Shown here piece by piece: positions 52,568 through 61,016 of a stretch of 64,000 bases of DNA (positions are counted from its first letter, which is position 1; every line of letters starts with the position of its first letter). The notes below the pieces were generated by a model, which worked only from the letters and a program-made list of their open reading frames with translations, did no database searches and had not been told where the DNA came from. The translations under genes were made by a program, and so were the position numbers. The stretch is from Paeniglutamicibacter antarcticus (GTDB lineage: Bacteria; Actinomycetota; Actinomycetes; Actinomycetales; Micrococcaceae), in contig NZ_CZJT01000081.1 in the NCBI RefSeq assembly GCF_900010755.1, positions 124,001 through 188,000 of the forward strand, in the 5' to 3' direction.

Positions 52568-53692
52568 TTAGCGCAGACCAGTCTTGCGGTTGAGTCCCAG
52601 GTAGATCAGTTCGTCAATGAGATCCGCATAGCCGATACCAGTTTGCGCCCACATTTGCGGGTACATACTTGAAGGCGTAAAGCCCGGCATTGTATTGATC
52701 TCATTGATGATCCATTTGCCCTCGTCCGTGTAGAAGAAATCGACACGCGAAAGTCCCTCTGCGTTCACTGCATCAAATGCCCTGGCCGCGAGGTTCCTGA
52801 TTTCGGCTGTTGCTTCATCGGAGAGCACAGCCGGGCAGCTCAGCTGAACAGCAGCGCCATCCACGTATTTAGCGTCGAAGTCGTAGAAGGTGTGACCATG
52901 GTCTTCAACCACGATTTCACCGGGCATCGAAGCTCGGGGCGCAAAATGCCCGCGCCCTTCCAAGACTCCACATTCAATTTCACGTCCGGTGATGCCTTGT
53001 TCAACAACCACCTTTGGATCGTGGATACGGGCTGCTTCGATGGCAGCTTCAAGTGTTTCCGGTGAATCGACCTTGGAGATGCCCACCGATGAGCCTGCGC
53101 GGGCAGGCTTGACGAACAGCGGGTATTCAAGTCCTGATAGGGATTCCAGTGCAGCCGAACGATCGCGTTCCCACTGTTTGTCTGTGATCACTGCATACGG
53201 TCCGACTTCAAATCCGGCTGCTTCAAAAACAACCTTCATGAAATGCTTGTCCATGCCAATGGCGCTGGCAGCAATACCGGATCCTACATAAGGAACATCA
53301 ACCATTTCAAGCATTCCTTGCAATGAACCATCCTCACCAAACGGTCCATGCAACAAGGGGAAGACCAGGTCGATATCACCCAGGCTACGCACTTCATGTG
53401 ACGATCCTGAAGCCAACAGTTCGTGGCTACCGGGTTCACCAGTCAGGCGCAGGACCTCTTCACTGGCGGAAATTTCTGGCTTGCTGCCGGCCGTCAACGA
53501 CCATCCGGTCACATCTTGCTCTACCAGGGTCCAGGTGCCCTCGCGCGTGATTCCGACCGGGACTACTTCGTATTTGTCACGATCTATGGCTTCAAGCACA
53601 CCGGCTGCCGTGACACAGCTGACGGGGTGCTCGGATGAGCGCCCGCCAAACAACAGCAAGACCCGAGGCTTGCGAGAATCATTCTGGCTCAT
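52568..53692 (-). CDS. ddl: D-alanine--D-alanine ligase
   Basis: Ddl joins two D-alanines with ATP for the peptidoglycan stem. The 374-residue ATP-grasp protein has LLFGGRSSEHPVSC near the start, the ATP site KPARAGSSVGISKV, the ligand-binding ECGVLEG, and the C-terminal EINTMPGFTPSSMYPQMW. Length and motifs are those of a normal Ddl. The start overlaps the gpsA stop by four bases (ATGA). With murA it places two peptidoglycan steps in one run. Confidence 0.97.
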   Translation of the reverse strand: MSQNDSRKPRVLLLFGGRSSEHPVSCVTAAGVLEAIDRDKYEVVPVGITREGTWTLVEQDVTGWSLTAGSKPEISASEEVLRLTGEPGSHELLASGSSHEVRSLGDIDLVFPLLHGPFGEDGSLQGMLEMVDVPYVGSGIAASAIGMDKHFMKVVFEAAGFEVGPYAVITDKQWERDRSAALESLSGLEYPLFVKPARAGSSVGISKVDSPETLEAAIEAARIHDPKVVVEQGITGREIECGVLEGRGHFAPRASMPGEIVVEDHGHTFYDFDAKYVDGAAVQLSCPAVLSDEATAEIRNLAARAFDAVNAEGLSRVDFFYTDEGKWIINEINTMPGFTPSSMYPQMWAQTGIGYADLIDELIYLGLNRKTGLR

Positions 53693-54720
53693 TTGAGTTC
53701 CCCTTCGGATTTCAGTTCCCGTCCCAAGAGACGTGCTCCCATGTTTTCAACGCTTAAGGTGCCTTCGAGGACCATGACCACAGCCTCGGTGATGGGGACT
53801 TCGACACCGTGGAGAGTTGCCAGGTCAAGCACCGCACGCCCGGACTTTATGCCTTCGGCGGTCTGCGACATCCTGTCGTTGACTTCATCGAGGTACAGCC
53901 CTTGACCCAGCAGGCGTCCCGCTGTGTTGTTACGGGAGAGCGAAGACGAACAGGTGGCGACCAGGTCTCCCAGCCCGGCGAGCCCCGAGAGGGTCTCGTA
54001 TTTTCCGCCCAAGGCAAGTGCCAGACGCGTTGTTTCGGCGAGCCCACGGGTGATGATCGAGGACTTGGAATTGTCCCCCATTCCCATCCCGTCGCAAATA
54101 CCAACTGCCAGGGCAATGACGTTCTTGGCAATGCCGCCAATTTCAACGCCAACGATGTCGGTGTTGGTGTATGGGCGGAAGTAGTCGGTGGAACACAGCG
54201 AAGCAATCCATGTTGCAGTGTCGAGATCCGAGCACGCGACAACTGAAGCTGTGGGTTGTTTCCGAGCAATTTCCATAGCAAGGTTCGGTCCGGAAAGTAC
54301 AGCAATCCGGTCCCCGGCAACACCTGTCTCAGCGAAAATGACTTCACTCATGCGGGCATCGCTGCCGCGTTCCAGGCCCTTCATCAGGGACATCAACACG
54401 GCATCCGGTTCGATGGCATCTTTGAAGGCCCGCAGCTGTTCGCGCAGGCTTTGTGCGGGAACAGCCAGGACCACCAAATCTGCACCGCTCAAGACTTCGG
54501 CGGTGTCGGAAGACGAAGTGATGTTTTCCGGCAGTATTGTTTCACGCAAGTAGCGGGAATTCGTGTGTCTGGTGTTGATTTCCGTGGCAACCTCCGCGCG
54601 CCGTGCCCAGATCATGACTTCGGTTCCGGCTTCAAAGCCCGAATCTGCAAGCACCTTGGCAAAGGTGGTTCCCCAGCTGCCGGCACCCATGACCGCAATC
54701 TTGCGTGGCTGCTGCCTCAT
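53689..54720 (-). CDS. gpsA: Glycerol-3-phosphate dehydrogenase [NAD(P)+]
   Basis: GpsA reduces dihydroxyacetone phosphate to sn-glycerol 3-phosphate for phospholipids; here the same product can feed TagD. The 343-residue protein has the dinucleotide motif GAGSWGTTFAK near the start, VPAQSLREQL, LSGPNLAMEIA and the catalytic Lys in GGIAKNVIALAVG, followed by GLGDLVATCSS. It begins directly after the plsC stop and overlaps ddl, so plsC-gpsA-ddl is one translational unit. Confidence 0.97.
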   Translation of the reverse strand: MRQQPRKIAVMGAGSWGTTFAKVLADSGFEAGTEVMIWARRAEVATEINTRHTNSRYLRETILPENITSSSDTAEVLSGADLVVLAVPAQSLREQLRAFKDAIEPDAVLMSLMKGLERGSDARMSEVIFAETGVAGDRIAVLSGPNLAMEIARKQPTASVVACSDLDTATWIASLCSTDYFRPYTNTDIVGVEIGGIAKNVIALAVGICDGMGMGDNSKSSIITRGLAETTRLALALGGKYETLSGLAGLGDLVATCSSSLSRNNTAGRLLGQGLYLDEVNDRMSQTAEGIKSGRAVLDLATLHGVEVPITEAVVMVLEGTLSVENMGARLLGRELKSEGELK

Positions 54721-55488
54721 TTACTTGTCCTTCGATTCATTTGACGGCGATCCGTTCTCAAAGTTTCGCCCTTTACTACTCTGTCCGTGCTCGGATGGGT
54801 CCCACAACACTTCTGGGGCAGGTTCGCCGCGAAGCAACGCCACATCAGCGGTGATGGCCCGCATGATCCGTTCGGTGGCTTCCACCAGTACAGTCCGGGT
54901 CAAGGGGATCCCGCGCAAGTCATCCAGGTCAACCGGATCACCAACCACGACGGTGACGCGTTTGCGTGGGAAAAGCTTAATTCCCTTCGCATAGCGAGGA
55001 AACAGTTCCTGTGCACCCCAATGCCCCATGGGGATCACTGGCGCACCGGTTTGCAGGGCGAGTCGCGCGGCACCGGTGTGCCCTCGCATGGGCCACAAAT
55101 CAGGGTCCCGGGTCAGCGTTCCTTCGGCGTAAATGATGATCACGCCGTTGGCATCCAGCACTTTACGCGCGGCTAAGAGTGACTGTGAAGCACCGGCACT
55201 GGTTCGGGCCACGGGAACCTGACCGGTCTTTGTGAGCACAAATCCAAGGACCGGCACCTTGAACAAGGATTCCTTGGCCAGGTACCTCGGGTAGCGTTTG
55301 TTGCTGTAGACGGCGTGGCCAACAACCAATGGGTCGATTTCCGTGACGTGGTTGGGGCACAAGATGAAACCGCCGGCGGGAAGCTTTTCAAAGCCCACCC
55401 ATGTTCGTCCAATCATGAGATTCATGAGGGGACGGACAATACCGGCGGTCGCAGCAAACACGGCTCTAGTACCGCGTGATTCTTTCAT
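54721..55488 (-). CDS. plsC: 1-acyl-sn-glycerol-3-phosphate acyltransferase
   Basis: PlsC acylates lysophosphatidic acid to phosphatidic acid at the membrane. The 255-residue protein has the acyltransferase motifs NHVTEIDPLVV (with HVTEID where the family has HxxxxD), VARTSAGASQS, YAEGTLTRD and a VIPMGHWG segment. The 35 C-terminal residues are hydrophilic and variable. The start is uncertain: the ATG at 55488 gives the usual MKESRGTRAV, whereas ATG at 55521 would overlap murA by 14 bases. It lies between murA and gpsA, as in related genomes. Confidence 0.92.
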   Translation of the reverse strand: MKESRGTRAVFAATAGIVRPLMNLMIGRTWVGFEKLPAGGFILCPNHVTEIDPLVVGHAVYSNKRYPRYLAKESLFKVPVLGFVLTKTGQVPVARTSAGASQSLLAARKVLDANGVIIIYAEGTLTRDPDLWPMRGHTGAARLALQTGAPVIPMGHWGAQELFPRYAKGIKLFPRKRVTVVVGDPVDLDDLRGIPLTRTVLVEATERIMRAITADVALLRGEPAPEVLWDPSEHGQSSKGRNFENGSPSNESKDK

Positions 55489-55507
55489 GCAAATCAGCCT
55501 ATGCGGA

Positions 55508-56836
55508 TTAGGCGGTTTCATTCATTTCGACTCGCGCACCCAAGCCGATGAGCTTGTCCATGAACTTCTCATAGCCGCGGTTGATCAACTCAATACCAGT
55601 TACATGACTCGTGCCCTCCGCAGCAAGTGCGGCGATGAGGTGCGAGAATCCGCCACGAAGATCGGGGATGTCAATATCTGCGCCCTTCAGTTCCGCGGGG
55701 CCGGAGATGACGGCGGAGTGCTGGAAATTGCGTTGGCCAAAGCGGCACGGAACGGAGCCCAAGCATTCGCTATGTACCTGAACCGTGGCACCCATTTCCA
55801 CCAACGCACTGGTGAAACCAAAACGGTTTTCATACACGGTTTCGTGGATGATTGAAACACCGCGTGCCTGGGTCAAGGCAACAACCAACGGCTGCTGCCA
55901 GTCGGTCATGAAGCCGGGGTGCACGTCGGTCTCCAACATGAGGGGTTTCAGTTCCCCACCCGGGTGGAAGAAGCGAATTCCGTCATCCTGGACTTCGAAT
56001 TCGCCACCGATCTGGCGGTAAGTATGTAGGAATGCAGTCAGGTCGCGCTGGGCTGCGCCCTCTACGAAGATGTCGCCCTTGGTGACAAGCGCAGCTGAAG
56101 CCCATGATGCTGATTCGTTGCGATCCGGAAGGGCCTTGTGGTTGTATCCGGAGAGACGATCAACACCCACGATGCGGATGACACGGTCTCGCTGGACCGT
56201 GATGATTGCGCCCATCTTCTGGAGCAGTGAAATCAAGTCAAGAATTTCGGGCTCCACTGCAGCGTTTTCCAGCTCTGTGGTTCCCTTGGCACGCACGGCA
56301 GTGAGCAGCACCTGTTCGGTGGCACCAACGCTTGGGTACGGAAGTGAAATCTTTGCACCCGTCAGCCCGTGGGGAGCGCGAATGCTCGTACCCAGCGGGC
56401 CAGCCTTGTCAATGATGGCACCAAAGTTGCGGAGGACTTCCAGATGGAAATCAATGGGCCGGTCACCGATCTTGCAACCGCCAAGGTTGGGGATCAGGGC
56501 CTCGCCCAAGCTATGCAAAAGAGGGCCGCAGAAAAGAATCGGGATACGAGAATCACCGGCGTGGGCATCAATCTCGTTGCTGGTGGCCGTTTTGGTTCCA
56601 CTGGGGTCCATCGTCAGGTCCCCGGTGACTTCATCCTTGATGACTGTAACGCCGTGGATCTTAAGCAGGCTGGTGACGACAGCGACGTCTTTGATCTCGG
56701 GGACGTTACGAAGAACCGAGGGGGAATCGGCTAAGAGAGCCGCAACCATGGCCTTGGGAACCAAATTCTTGGCTCCGCGGACTGTCACTTTTCCCTTAAG
56801 TGGCACGCCACCATGAATTGTTAGGACTTTCCCCAT
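55508..56836 (-). CDS. murA: UDP-N-acetylglucosamine 1-carboxyvinyltransferase
   Basis: MurA moves enolpyruvate to UDP-GlcNAc, the first committed step of peptidoglycan synthesis. The 442-residue protein starts MGKVLTIHGGVPLKG, has the substrate Lys/Asn in RGAKNL, and carries the active-site loop LGGCKIGDRPID with Cys at the residue that fosfomycin alkylates; mycobacteria have Asp there. The C-terminal half holds DIDIPDLRGGFSHL with the conserved Arg. The ATG at 56836 has GAGG 11 bases upstream; the longer frame to 56965 runs through a terminator hairpin and was rejected. Confidence 0.96.
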   Translation of the reverse strand: MGKVLTIHGGVPLKGKVTVRGAKNLVPKAMVAALLADSPSVLRNVPEIKDVAVVTSLLKIHGVTVIKDEVTGDLTMDPSGTKTATSNEIDAHAGDSRIPILFCGPLLHSLGEALIPNLGGCKIGDRPIDFHLEVLRNFGAIIDKAGPLGTSIRAPHGLTGAKISLPYPSVGATEQVLLTAVRAKGTTELENAAVEPEILDLISLLQKMGAIITVQRDRVIRIVGVDRLSGYNHKALPDRNESASWASAALVTKGDIFVEGAAQRDLTAFLHTYRQIGGEFEVQDDGIRFFHPGGELKPLMLETDVHPGFMTDWQQPLVVALTQARGVSIIHETVYENRFGFTSALVEMGATVQVHSECLGSVPCRFGQRNFQHSAVISGPAELKGADIDIPDLRGGFSHLIAALAAEGTSHVTGIELINRGYEKFMDKLIGLGARVEMNETA

Positions 56837-56900
56837 GAATTTAAGAACCTCACCGAAATTGTTTGGCCTCCGGAACCGGAGGTAAGACTTAGTAAGCATA

Positions 56901-56925
56901 CAGCCCCCGGCAATGCCGGGGGCTG
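56901..56925 (-). terminator. Terminator after leuCD
   Basis: CAGCCCCCGGCA (56901-56912) and TGCCGGGGGCTG (56914-56925) form a near-continuous palindrome with a very small loop, 121 bases after the leuD stop and 65 bases before murA. It most likely ends the leuCD transcript. Confidence 0.75.
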
Positions 56926-57046
56926 CATGCGGGCTGTAATGCCCGTCGCGCATAGGCCACATCATGGCCTAGCCCCTTACCTAACCAAACCATGAATTGT
57001 TCCGTTGACCGGGGCTGAAACCCCCTGTTAAGCGGTCGGCTAACTA

Positions 57047-57649
57047 CTAGGAGTATTTTGCCGGAAGAGTAGTTGGTTTGAACGCGGGACGCTGCAGTTC
57101 AAACTCCGTGATGGCCTCTTCGTGCTGCAAGGTCAGCCCGATATCATCAAGGCCTTCCATCAAGCGCCAGCGGGTGTAATCATCGATCTCAAACGGAGCG
57201 ATAATCGACCCGCAAGTGACGGTGCGAGACTCAAGGTTCACCGTAATTTCGGTTCCCGGATGGTTCTCGATTTCTTTCCAAATCAACTCGATATCACCCT
57301 GGGCGACCTCTGCAGCTACAAGGCCCTGCTTGCCCGAATTCCCGCGGAAGATGTCAGCGAAGCGCGAGGAAAGAACCGCCTTGAACCCATAGTCTTTCAA
57401 TGCCCAGACAGCGTGTTCGCGCGAGGACCCGGTACCGAAGTCCGGGCCGGCCACCAACACGGAACCGGATGAGAACGGTTCCTGGTTCAGGATAAACGAA
57501 GAATCCTTGCGCCAGCCGGCGAACAATGCGTCCTCAAAACCGGTACGCGTGATGCGCTTAAGGTAAACGGCCGGAATGATCTGGTCCGTATCGACGTTGC
57601 TTTGGCGCAGTGGGACACCGATACCGGTGTGTGTAGTGATTTTTTCCAT
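57047..57649 (-). CDS. leuD: 3-isopropylmalate dehydratase small subunit
   Basis: LeuD is the swivel-domain subunit that pairs with LeuC to convert 2-isopropylmalate to 3-isopropylmalate in leucine synthesis. The 200-residue protein has the start [21 protein letters not shown], the substrate segment [19 protein letters not shown] and an [21 protein letters not shown] ending. It lies 9 bases after leuC and forms the leuCD operon, read away from the IclR gene. Confidence 0.97.
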   Translation of the reverse strand: MEKITTHTGIGVPLRQSNVDTDQIIPAVYLKRITRTGFEDALFAGWRKDSSFILNQEPFSSGSVLVAGPDFGTGSSREHAVWALKDYGFKAVLSSRFADIFRGNSGKQGLVAAEVAQGDIELIWKEIENHPGTEITVNLESRTVTCGSIIAPFEIDDYTRWRLMEGLDDIGLTLQHEEAITEFELQRPAFKPTTLPAKYS

Positions 57650-57658
57650 GATGGATCC

Positions 57659-59116
57659 TTATGCTGCGTTGGTATCGGCGGAAACGGCCACGAGATCCGA
57701 TGGCGACGAAAGAGTGCCGCGGATCGCGGTTGCTGCTGCGACTACTGGTGAGACCAGGTGCGTGCGACCGCCCTTGCCTTGGCGGCCTTCGAAGTTGCGG
57801 TTGGAGGTTGACGCGCAGCGCTCCCCTTCTGCAAGCTGGTCTGGGTTCATGCCCAAGCACATTGAGCAACCGGCAAAGCGCCATTCGGCGCCAAAATCGG
57901 TGAAGATCTTGTCGAGCCCTGCAGCTTCGGCTTCCAGACGGACACGCGCGGAACCTGGCACCACAATCATCCGGATATCCGGGTCTTTTTCGCGACCTTG
58001 AATGATCGCTGCGGCTGCCCTCAGGTCTTCCATTCGGCTGTTGGTACACGAACCCAGGAACACCGTATCCACACGGATCTCCTTCATGGGCGTACCGGCT
58101 TCGAGACCCATGTAAGACAGTGCACGTTCACAGGCGGCACGCGCATTCTCGTCTTCGAAGTCCTCGGGCGCCGGAACCTTAGCCGAGAGCGATACGCCTT
58201 GGCCCGGGTTGGTGCCCCACGTGACGAACGGCTCGAGCTCATCAGCATTCAGGAACACTTCGGCATCAAAGTGTGCCCCTTCGTCGGTGGAGAGGGTGTC
58301 CCACTCGGCAACCGCAGCGTCCCAGTCCGCTCCCTGCGGAGCATGCGGACGACCGTTGATGTATTCATAGGTGATGGCGTCAGGCGCAATCATGCCCGCG
58401 CGGGCGCCGGCTTCAATCGACATGTTGCAGATGGTCATGCGAGCGTCCATCGATAGGGCGCGAATTGCTGAGCCGCGGTACTCCAAGACAAAGCCCTGGC
58501 CTCCGCCTGTGCCGATCTTCGCAATGACGGCAAGAATGATGTCCTTTGCCGTAACCCCCGGCTTCAGGGTTCCCTCAACGTTGATGGCCATCGTCTTGAA
58601 CGGCTTCAAGGAAAGCGACTGGGTTGCCATGACGTGCTCGACCTCTGAGGTGCCGATGCCGAAGGCAAGCGCGCCGAAGGCGCCGTGTGTGGAGGTATGC
58701 GAGTCGCCACATACAACAGTCATGCCCGGCTGGGTGAGGCCAAGCTGTGGACCGACAACGTGGACGATTCCCTGTTCCTTGTCGCCCAGTGAGTGCAGGC
58801 GCACCCCGAACTCGGCGCAATTCTTGCGCAGGGTTTCAATTTGTGTGCGGCTGGTCAAATCCGCAATCGGCTTGTCAATCTCCAACGTGGGGGTGTTGTG
58901 GTCCTCGGTGGCAATCGTGAGGTCCGGACGGCGCAGCTTGCGGCCAGCCAGGCGAAGTCCCTCAAACGCCTGCGGCGAGGTCACTTCGTGGACCAAATGC
59001 AGGTCGATGTAGATCAGGTCCGGCTGACGCGCAGCGCCGGCGCCTTCGCCCTTGCGCACGACGTGTGCATTCCATACTTTTTCGGCCAGCGTCTGTGCTG
59101 CCTGGTGTGCGGCCAT
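57659..59116 (-). CDS. leuC: 3-isopropylmalate dehydratase large subunit
   Basis: LeuC carries the [4Fe-4S] cluster of isopropylmalate isomerase. The 485-residue protein has cluster ligands Cys in FLGSCTNSR and in [11 protein letters not shown], the DHNTPT and [20 protein letters not shown] active-site segments, and [15 protein letters not shown] near the start. The ATG at 59116 was chosen because GGGAG lies 6 bases upstream. The promoter region is shared with the divergent IclR gene, whose product probably represses or adjusts this operon. Confidence 0.97.
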   Translation of the reverse strand: MAAHQAAQTLAEKVWNAHVVRKGEGAGAARQPDLIYIDLHLVHEVTSPQAFEGLRLAGRKLRRPDLTIATEDHNTPTLEIDKPIADLTSRTQIETLRKNCAEFGVRLHSLGDKEQGIVHVVGPQLGLTQPGMTVVCGDSHTSTHGAFGALAFGIGTSEVEHVMATQSLSLKPFKTMAINVEGTLKPGVTAKDIILAVIAKIGTGGGQGFVLEYRGSAIRALSMDARMTICNMSIEAGARAGMIAPDAITYEYINGRPHAPQGADWDAAVAEWDTLSTDEGAHFDAEVFLNADELEPFVTWGTNPGQGVSLSAKVPAPEDFEDENARAACERALSYMGLEAGTPMKEIRVDTVFLGSCTNSRMEDLRAAAAIIQGREKDPDIRMIVVPGSARVRLEAEAAGLDKIFTDFGAEWRFAGCSMCLGMNPDQLAEGERCASTSNRNFEGRQGKGGRTHLVSPVVAAATAIRGTLSSPSDLVAVSADTNAA

Positions 59117-59141
59117 AACCGACTCCCTCACTTGATAAAAG

Positions 59142-59151
59142 TCTTATAAGA
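59142..59151. promoter_or_regulatory. Palindrome in leuC control region
   Basis: TCTTATAAGA is a perfect 10-bp palindrome 26 bases before the leuC start. It may be an operator or overlap the leuC -10 element (TTATAA). Confidence 0.4.
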
Positions 59152-59198
59152 TGACTCTTTCACCGCTTGCCACGTAATATCCACTACACGGACTTGCA

Positions 59199-59213
59199 TC
59201 TCAAATAGTGAGA
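59199..59213. promoter_or_regulatory. Candidate operator in leuC/IclR gap
   Basis: TCTCAAATAGTGAGA has 5-bp inverted arms around a 5-base centre, 16 bases before the IclR gene start. Its place suits autoregulation and control of leuCD by the adjacent IclR-type protein; this is inferred only from symmetry and position. Confidence 0.45.
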
Positions 59214-59228
59214 CGGCAATATCAGATT

Positions 59229-59948
59229 ATGGACACTTCAAGTGGCGTTGGCGTCATCGATAAAGCGGCACTCATTCTCAACGCCCTCGAGGCGGGACCA
59301 ACCTCATTGGCTCAGCTGGTAACGGTCACCAAGATCTCCCGCCCTACCGTGCATCGTCTGGCCCAGGCCCTGGTGCACCACAGGCTCGTGGGCAAAGACA
59401 TTCATGGCCGCTTCGTGCTGGGTGGCCGGCTGGTGGAGCTTGCCTCCGCCGCCGGTGAAGACCGGCTGATTGCCGCCGCCGGTCCGTTGCTGATTCAGCT
59501 TCGCGACAGCACCGGAGAAAGCACCCAAGTTTTCCGCCGCCAAGGCGACTACCGCGTCTGCGTCGCCTCGGCGGAACGCCCCGTTGGCCTGCGCGACACC
59601 ATCCCGGTAGGCACACAGCTCTCCATGAAGGCCGGTTCCGCGGCCCAGGTTTTGTTGGCCTGGGAAGACCACGAACGCCTTCTTGACGGGCTGCAGGGTG
59701 CCAGGTTCACGCCGACCATTCTTGCTGGAGTCCGGCGCCGGGGCTGGGCGCAAAGCCTGGGCGAGCGGGAACCGGGCGTGGCTTCGGTATCTGCCCCGGT
59801 CAGGGGACCGTCAGGCCGAGTCATTGCCGCCGTCTCCATGTCGGGGCCCATTGAACGGCTTTCGCGTCAACCGGGCCGGGCCCATCAGGAGGTCGTTGTT
59901 CAGACTGCGAACGCCTTGAGTGAGGCCCTTCGCAAGACCGGAGACTAG
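59229..59948 (+). CDS. IclR family regulator of leucine genes (LtbR/NdgR type)
   Basis: The 239-residue protein has an N-terminal winged helix-turn-helix (about 1-65, with SLAQLVTVTKISRPTVHRL) and a C-terminal IclR effector domain (about 80-235). It begins MDTSSGVGVIDKAALILNAL, as in LtbR of Corynebacterium and NdgR of Streptomyces, which bind between their own gene and leuCD and control leucine and other amino acid genes. The divergent position next to leuC is the same here. ATG at 59229 was preferred to an in-frame start at 59208 because the latter lies inside a candidate operator. Confidence 0.92.
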   Translation: MDTSSGVGVIDKAALILNALEAGPTSLAQLVTVTKISRPTVHRLAQALVHHRLVGKDIHGRFVLGGRLVELASAAGEDRLIAAAGPLLIQLRDSTGESTQVFRRQGDYRVCVASAERPVGLRDTIPVGTQLSMKAGSAAQVLLAWEDHERLLDGLQGARFTPTILAGVRRRGWAQSLGEREPGVASVSAPVRGPSGRVIAAVSMSGPIERLSRQPGRAHQEVVVQTANALSEALRKTGD

Positions 59949-59996
59949 CCTGATGTTCATTTCTTGGAACACCAAGCCGGAACGGGCACCTACCGT

Positions 59997-61016
59997 TTAA
60001 CCTTCGAAGTGGTCATATCCGGATGTCACCTCGGGCGGTTCTCCATCCAGGGTCACCGCTTCATGCGTATCGCCGGCTTCGCGTCGCAGGACCACTCCCA
60101 CGGGTCTGAACCCCGACGGGATTTCTGCTTCCGGAGGGAACGTTGCTAAGAGTCCATGGTCTTCTCCCCCGCCGAGGACCCACTCAAATGGATCCTTGCC
60201 CAGCCTCGCTGCCATTGATTCGAGTTTTTCAGCATCCTTAATCAGTGCATCACGCTCAAACTCCAAGCGAACTGCGCTGGCGATTGCAAGTCTGCGCCCA
60301 TCCTTGAGAAGGCCATCGGATAGATCCATCATGGCGGTCGCCCCGGCAGCCGCCGCAGCCGGACCTGCAAGAAGCGGCGGTTGCGGGCGCCGCTGTGCAT
60401 ACACCAACCGCTCCATGCATTCACTCCAGTCCTTGACAGGCACCGCTGAGTCCAAAAGAGCTAGTCCGGCCGCGGCCTGACCGAGCACACCGCTGACAGC
60501 AATGATGTCGCCGGGCTTCGCGCCGGAACGCAAGATTACTTTGCCGGTTACCACTGCACCGGTGAGCGCGGCGGTAATGGAAAGCTCGGTTCCCCTACCC
60601 AAGTCTCCCCCGGCAATGGCACAGTGAACCGCGCCAAGCTCGCGCACCGCTGCACTGAACCCCTCGGCCAAGTCCTCAACCCATTTGACTGGGGTGTGAT
60701 GCGGAAGGGTCAGTGAAATCACTGCAGCCGTTGCGTAGGCACCCATGGCATTGACATCCGAGAGGTTTTGGGCCGCCGATTTCCAGCCAACGTCATAGCC
60801 GCTACTTTCAAAGCCACTAGGCCAATGAAGGCGAAAATCCTGGTTTTCAACCAAAGTATCCACGGTGAAGACGAAAGCTCCACCAGGTGCAGAGATCAGC
60901 GCCGCATCATCCCCGGGACCCAGTAGCGGCTCCGCGCCGCGCAACCTGGGCAATATCCGTGCGAGCAGCCCGCTTTCGCCAAGGTTGCCAACGGTCAGGG
61001 TTTCATCTTCTGGCAC
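59997..61016 (-). CDS. thiL: Thiamine-monophosphate kinase
   Basis: ThiL phosphorylates thiamine monophosphate to the active cofactor thiamine diphosphate. The 339-residue protein has the PurM-like fold with LLGPGDDAALISAPGG, TVDTLVENQDFRLHW, SDVNAMGA and CAIAGGDLGRG, and ends with the segment VLGGGEDHGLLAT. The GTG at 61016 was chosen because GGAG lies 9 bases upstream and the product then begins VPEDETLTVGNLGE, the family start; a longer frame to 61088 lies inside the GTPase gene. It overlaps that gene by 14 bases. It is convergent with the IclR gene. Confidence 0.94.
   Translation of the reverse strand: MPEDETLTVGNLGESGLLARILPRLRGAEPLLGPGDDAALISAPGGAFVFTVDTLVENQDFRLHWPSGFESSGYDVGWKSAAQNLSDVNAMGAYATAAVISLTLPHHTPVKWVEDLAEGFSAAVRELGAVHCAIAGGDLGRGTELSITAALTGAVVTGKVILRSGAKPGDIIAVSGVLGQAAAGLALLDSAVPVKDWSECMERLVYAQRRPQPPLLAGPAAAAAGATAMMDLSDGLLKDGRRLAIASAVRLEFERDALIKDAEKLESMAARLGKDPFEWVLGGGEDHGLLATFPPEAEIPSGFRPVGVVLRREAGDTHEAVTLDGEPPEVTSGYDHFEG

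Noticed and set aside
56837-56965. Longer murA start
   Set aside because: The extension crosses a strong hairpin at 56901-56925 that fits a leuCD terminator, and MurA proteins begin at the internal Met.
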